From NCBI RefSeq assembly GCF_014650895.1, contig NZ_BMVV01000043.1:1-32123 (forward strand): a stretch of DNA of 32,123 nt, written 5' to 3'. The stretch's first letter is position 1. Each line of letters opens with the position of its first letter. The notes beneath the pieces were generated by a model. It was not told where the DNA came from and made no database searches. It worked only from the letters and a program-made list of their open reading frames with translations. The translations under genes were made by a program, and so were the position numbers. Source of the DNA: Streptomyces omiyaensis (GTDB taxonomy: Bacteria; Actinomycetota; Actinomycetes; Streptomycetales; Streptomycetaceae). Positions 31,067-32,123 of this stretch are shown one piece after another.

Positions 31067-31516
31067 TCAGACGGCGACGGCAGTCAGGACCAGGAGCGTG
31101 CCGATGGCGACGGCGCCGGCCGACCAGCGCAGCGCGCTGCGGGGCGCGTTCTCGTGATGCCGGCGCGAGCGCTCCAGGGACGCCCGGTCGCCTATCCACA
31201 AGTGTTCGGGGAACTGGCGGTGGCGGATGGCGGGATAGGGGTCGCCGACCCGCAGCTCGGGGGTGAGGGGCACGGACTTCCTCTGCCGGACGGTGTCGCC
31301 GCCGGGGACGTCGAGTGCGAAGACGGCGGAGGCGGTGCGGTCTCCCGGAGCGGAGGTCAGGGCGACCAGACGGGCCTGCACCTCGATCCCGTCCTCTTCC
31401 AGGCTCCGCAACTGCTCGGCTCTGGCCCGCTCGCCGGGGAGCACGGACAGGTACGAGTAGACCATGTAGTAGGCCCCCGCCCCGAGCAGGAACAGCACGA
31501 CTCTGACGATCACCAT
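31067..31516 (-). CDS. DUF3592-like membrane protein (149 aa)
   Basis: The protein has an N-terminal helix (MVIVRVVLFLLGAGAYYMVY), an extracytoplasmic beta-type domain beginning DGIEVQARLVALTSAPGDRT and continuing to VRQRKSVPLTPELRVGDPYP, then IRHRQFPEHLWIGDRASLER, and a C-terminal helix (SAGAVAIGTLLVLTAVAV). This helix-beta domain-helix topology, with a VxARVV-like strand, resembles DUF3592 proteins, whose function is unknown. The ATG at 31516 is chosen over an upstream start at 31558 because TATCGT ends 7 nt before it, implying a leaderless transcript. Confidence 0.75.
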   Translation of the reverse strand: MVIVRVVLFLLGAGAYYMVYSYLSVLPGERARAEQLRSLEEDGIEVQARLVALTSAPGDRTASAVFALDVPGGDTVRQRKSVPLTPELRVGDPYPAIRHRQFPEHLWIGDRASLERSRRHHENAPRSALRWSAGAVAIGTLLVLTAVAV

Positions 31517-31523
31517 GTGCGGC

Positions 31524-31529
31524 ACGATA
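31524..31529 (-). promoter_or_regulatory. -10 box (TATCGT) for the DUF3592-like gene
   Basis: TATCGT matches TANNNT and ends 7 nt before ATG 31516, consistent with a leaderless transcript and supporting that start. Confidence 0.45.
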
Positions 31530-31619
31530 GGCGAGAAGGCGCCACCGCGTCCCGCCACACCGCAGGTCTGGCCGAGGTTCAGGACGGGAGTGGCCTCGTC
31601 CCGATGTTCGTGTGTGGGG

Positions 31620-32123
31620 GGCTATCCGGTCGTCTTCATCGACGCGATCCACGTGAAGATCCGCGACGGCGCCGTCGCCAACCGGCCCATCTACGTGGCT
31701 TTGGCCGTCACCGCCGAAAGGCCGGCGCGAGATTTCGGGGCTGTGGGCCGGGGACGGCGGCGAGGGCGCCAAACACTGGATGCACATCCTCACCGAGATC
31801 AAGAACCGTGGCGTGAACGACGTCCTGATGCCGGTCTGCGACGGCCTGAAGGGCCTGCCCGACGCGGTCGAGACCGTCTGGCCGCAGACGATCGTGCAGA
31901 CCTGCGTGGTCCACCTGCTGCGGAACTCCTTCCGCTATGCCGCCCGCCAGGACTGGGACAAGATCGCCAAACTCCTCAAGCCCGTCCACACCGCCGCGCC
32001 CGAGGAGGCCGCGCTGGAGCGGTTCGCCGAGTTCGCCGATGCCTGGGGCCGGAAGTATCCGGCGATCGTCCGGCTCTGGGAGAACGCCTGGGAGGAGTTC
32101 ACGCCGTTCCTCCGCTTCGACAC
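31620..32123 (+). pseudogene. IS256-family transposase remnant, N-terminus missing and frameshifted
   Basis: The frame at 31620 begins in mid-protein with the first catalytic-Asp strand of IS256-type DDE transposases (GYPVVFIDAIHVKIRDGAVA, NRPIYVALAVTAE). At about 31716-31720 the DNA reads GCCGAAAGG; one extra A in that run shifts the frame. Similarity continues in the +1 frame with EISGLWAGDGGEGAKHWMHI, LTEIKNRGVNDVLMPVCDGL (second catalytic Asp region), KGLPDAVETVWPQTIVQTCV, VHLLRNSFRYAARQDWDKIA and beyond, to the window edge. The N-terminal third, including the DNA-binding domain, is absent, and upstream sequence has no inverted repeat I can identify. This copy cannot be autonomous. The C-terminus lies outside the window. 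Confidence 0.88.

Overview
The window is high-GC actinobacterial DNA and looks like Streptomyces. Supporting features are the extreme third-position GC, many GTG starts, TANNNT -10 boxes sitting 6-7 nt before ATG codons (leaderless mRNAs), and familiar Streptomyces families (TerD, NarL two-component pair, DinB/DUF664, secreted alpha/beta hydrolase, actinobacterial CoiA-like protein). No rRNA, tRNA or CRISPR array was seen. The density of decayed genes (caspase-like protein, TetR regulator, IS256-type transposase) and simple repeats suggests an accessory, arm-like part of a chromosome; that placement is inference.

Layout. 1-4.6 kb: the 3' end of an FG-GAP/VCBS protein, two small membrane proteins, a secreted C-terminally anchored protein and an unrecognised 264-aa protein. 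4.8-9.6 kb: three minus-strand redox genes, a PYROXD2/phytoene-desaturase-like FAD oxidoreductase and two coupled flavin-dependent LLM-class monooxygenases. 10.2-14.7 kb: an acidic-tailed membrane protein divergent from a GNAT acetyltransferase, then a frameshifted caspase-family pseudogene, a GC-rich repeat block and a proline/glycine-rich multi-pass membrane protein. 14.7-19.2 kb: a minus-strand series of secreted alpha/beta hydrolase, acyltransferase-3 membrane protein, sensor kinase and response regulator. 19.2-21.7 kb: a minisatellite-bearing intergenic region, a lipid/diacylglycerol kinase with a membrane N-terminus and a DinB protein.

22.0-27.3 kb is the most notable part. A PD-(D/E)XK nuclease-like protein with a clean leaderless promoter is followed by an 852-aa CoiA-like nuclease protein carrying a duplicated C-terminal-type domain, then by a 435-aa protein with a glycine-rich membrane segment and coiled coil. 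The first two use more A/T-ending codons than their neighbours. A two-nuclease DNA-defence or DNA-processing cassette is a reasonable hypothesis, but nothing in the sequence proves it.

27.3-32.1 kb: a 15-copy heptamer array, a small membrane protein, a decayed TetR gene, an alpha/beta hydrolase with an AT-rich palindrome in its promoter, a long TerD protein with two extra beta-type modules, a DUF3592-like membrane protein, and the frameshifted middle of an IS256-type transposase cut by the window edge. A 43-bp identical inverted repeat containing a terminator-like hairpin occurs near both ends of the window (649-691 and 28533-28575).
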